Shown: piece after piece, positions 63,516 through 64,000 of the stretch | Layout: each line of letters starts with the position of its first letter | Position numbering within the stretch: the first letter of the stretch is position 1 | NCBI RefSeq assembly: GCF_014596745.1 | Contig: NZ_JABTCF010000004.1 | Span: forward strand, 1-64,000 | Direction: 5' to 3' | Source of the DNA: Maribacter aquimaris | GTDB taxonomy: Bacteria > Bacteroidota > Bacteroidia > Flavobacteriales > Flavobacteriaceae | Length of the DNA stretch: 64,000 nt | Program-made: the position numbers and the translations under genes | Notes under the pieces: model-generated | The model's input: only the letters and a program-made list of their open reading frames with translations | Databases searched by the model: none | What the model was told of the DNA's origin: nothing

Positions 63516-64000
63516 TTAGGAATACTTGAAAAAAGAAGGGGCTTTGATGATTTCATTATTATACATAGCATCCAGTCCCATTTGAATACATTTAGCAGTG
63601 TTGGCACCAGTGGCGATTCCTGAAATGGGTGTTTTGTTTGCAATTACGTTGTCCCTAAAATCAACTAGAGCCTGTAGGCTTGGCTCTTTGTGTTCAATTT
63701 CTATTGGGAACCCCAAATTTTTGTTCCACTTAGTGGTTGCTCCGGAAACACCATCAACAACACCTAATTCTTTTTTCCCTCCTTCTGGATAAAACCAAAC
63801 TTTTGCGTAATTTAAAACGATTGTGCCTTTGTCTCCCATAACTTTTATTTGATAGCCATCTTTTGCGTTGGAAGTTAGACACGTGAATTTAGCTTTCACT
63901 CCACTGGCATAATTATATATTAAGTGGATATTGTCGTAAGTTTCACGTCCGTCTTTCCAATAGTCTACTCCTCCTGTTCCCATAACCTGTGTTGGGGTTT
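63516..64000 (-). CDS. Gfo/Idh/MocA family oxidoreductase, C-terminal part
   Basis: The C-terminal about 160 residues of a NAD(P)-dependent sugar or polyol dehydrogenase; the N-terminal Rossmann part lies beyond the window end. Readable stretches are TQVMGTGGVDYWKDGRETYD, IKVMGDKGTIVLNYAK and HKEPSLQALVDFRDNVI. The frame stays open to base 64000. It would oxidise or epimerise a released sugar, matching the glycan-related neighbours. It is followed 4 nt later by the broken rhamnosidase-like gene. Confidence 0.85.
   Translation of the reverse strand, partial: TPTQVMGTGGVDYWKDGRETYDNIHLIYNYASGVKAKFTCLTSNAKDGYQIKVMGDKGTIVLNYAKVWFYPEGGKKELGVVDGVSGATTKWNKNLGFPIEIEHKEPSLQALVDFRDNVIANKTPISGIATGANTAKCIQMGLDAMYNNEIIKAPSFFKYS

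Overview
The window looks like a marine Flavobacteriaceae chromosome (Bacteroidota; a Maribacter/Zobellia/Arenibacter-like organism is my guess from protein style, not a measured placement). The signs are the flavobacterial form of thrS-infC-rpmI-rplT, promoters of the TTG-N20-TAnnTTTG type, a Tgt without zinc cysteines, an FKBP lipoprotein with Asp-rich repeats, and a conjugation apparatus of the Bacteroidetes TraE-TraN type.

Layout. (1) 1-17.9 kb is ordinary core genome: translation genes, dnaB, accA, an LptF/LptG permease, tgt, aroK and other housekeeping genes. It is interrupted at 3.84-5.18 kb by a tandem array of a 474-bp non-coding unit. One hairpin in that unit shows compensatory base changes between copies. 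(2) A tRNA-Lys(UUU) at 17813-17885 is followed by an integrative conjugative element (ICE). Its left arm carries an IntDOT-like tyrosine integrase, a one-domain asparaginase-like protein next to a membrane LuxR-type regulator, RteC, an excisionase-like HTH protein, a replication-type gene pair, an EEP nuclease and an amidase. The mating apparatus (traE, F, G, I-like, J, K, M, N and a lipoprotein) follows at 26.0-33.3 kb. (3) 33.3-49.5 kb is an AT-rich defence island, almost all on the minus strand: a HEPN-like protein, a DUF559-type nuclease, a stand-alone (p)ppGpp-synthetase-like protein, SIR2-HerA, two unknown small proteins, a DUF262/DUF1524 protein, an unrecognised PD-(D/E)XK-like protein, and a 1625-residue single-chain Type ISP restriction-modification enzyme whose stop lies 4 nt before that protein's start. 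(4) 50.2-57.5 kb holds a serine resolvase, a cargo lipoprotein, and the mobilisation arm (coupling protein, relaxase, relaxase accessory protein, RadC, SSB). (5) An IS3-type transposase remnant at about 58.0-58.3 kb is followed by a carbohydrate-related cluster (DUF6807, DUF4861, GH88/GH105-like hydrolase, DUF4886, a broken alpha-L-rhamnosidase-like gene and a Gfo/Idh/MocA dehydrogenase cut by the window end).

How it fits together. Integrase, RteC, the HTH protein, the T4SS and the mob genes form one transferable element. The defence island is cargo between its secretion and mobilisation arms. TACGG/CCGTA inverted motifs precede rteC, the HTH gene and traE and are candidate operators for coordinated control. 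No right-hand copy of the tRNA 3' end was seen, so the distal ICE boundary is unresolved.

Most promising for new biology: the Type ISP/PD-(D/E)XK/DUF262 gene set, the RelA/SpoT-like protein, the asparaginase-LuxR pair, and the covarying repeat array. All functions are inferred from reading sequence; no database search was run.
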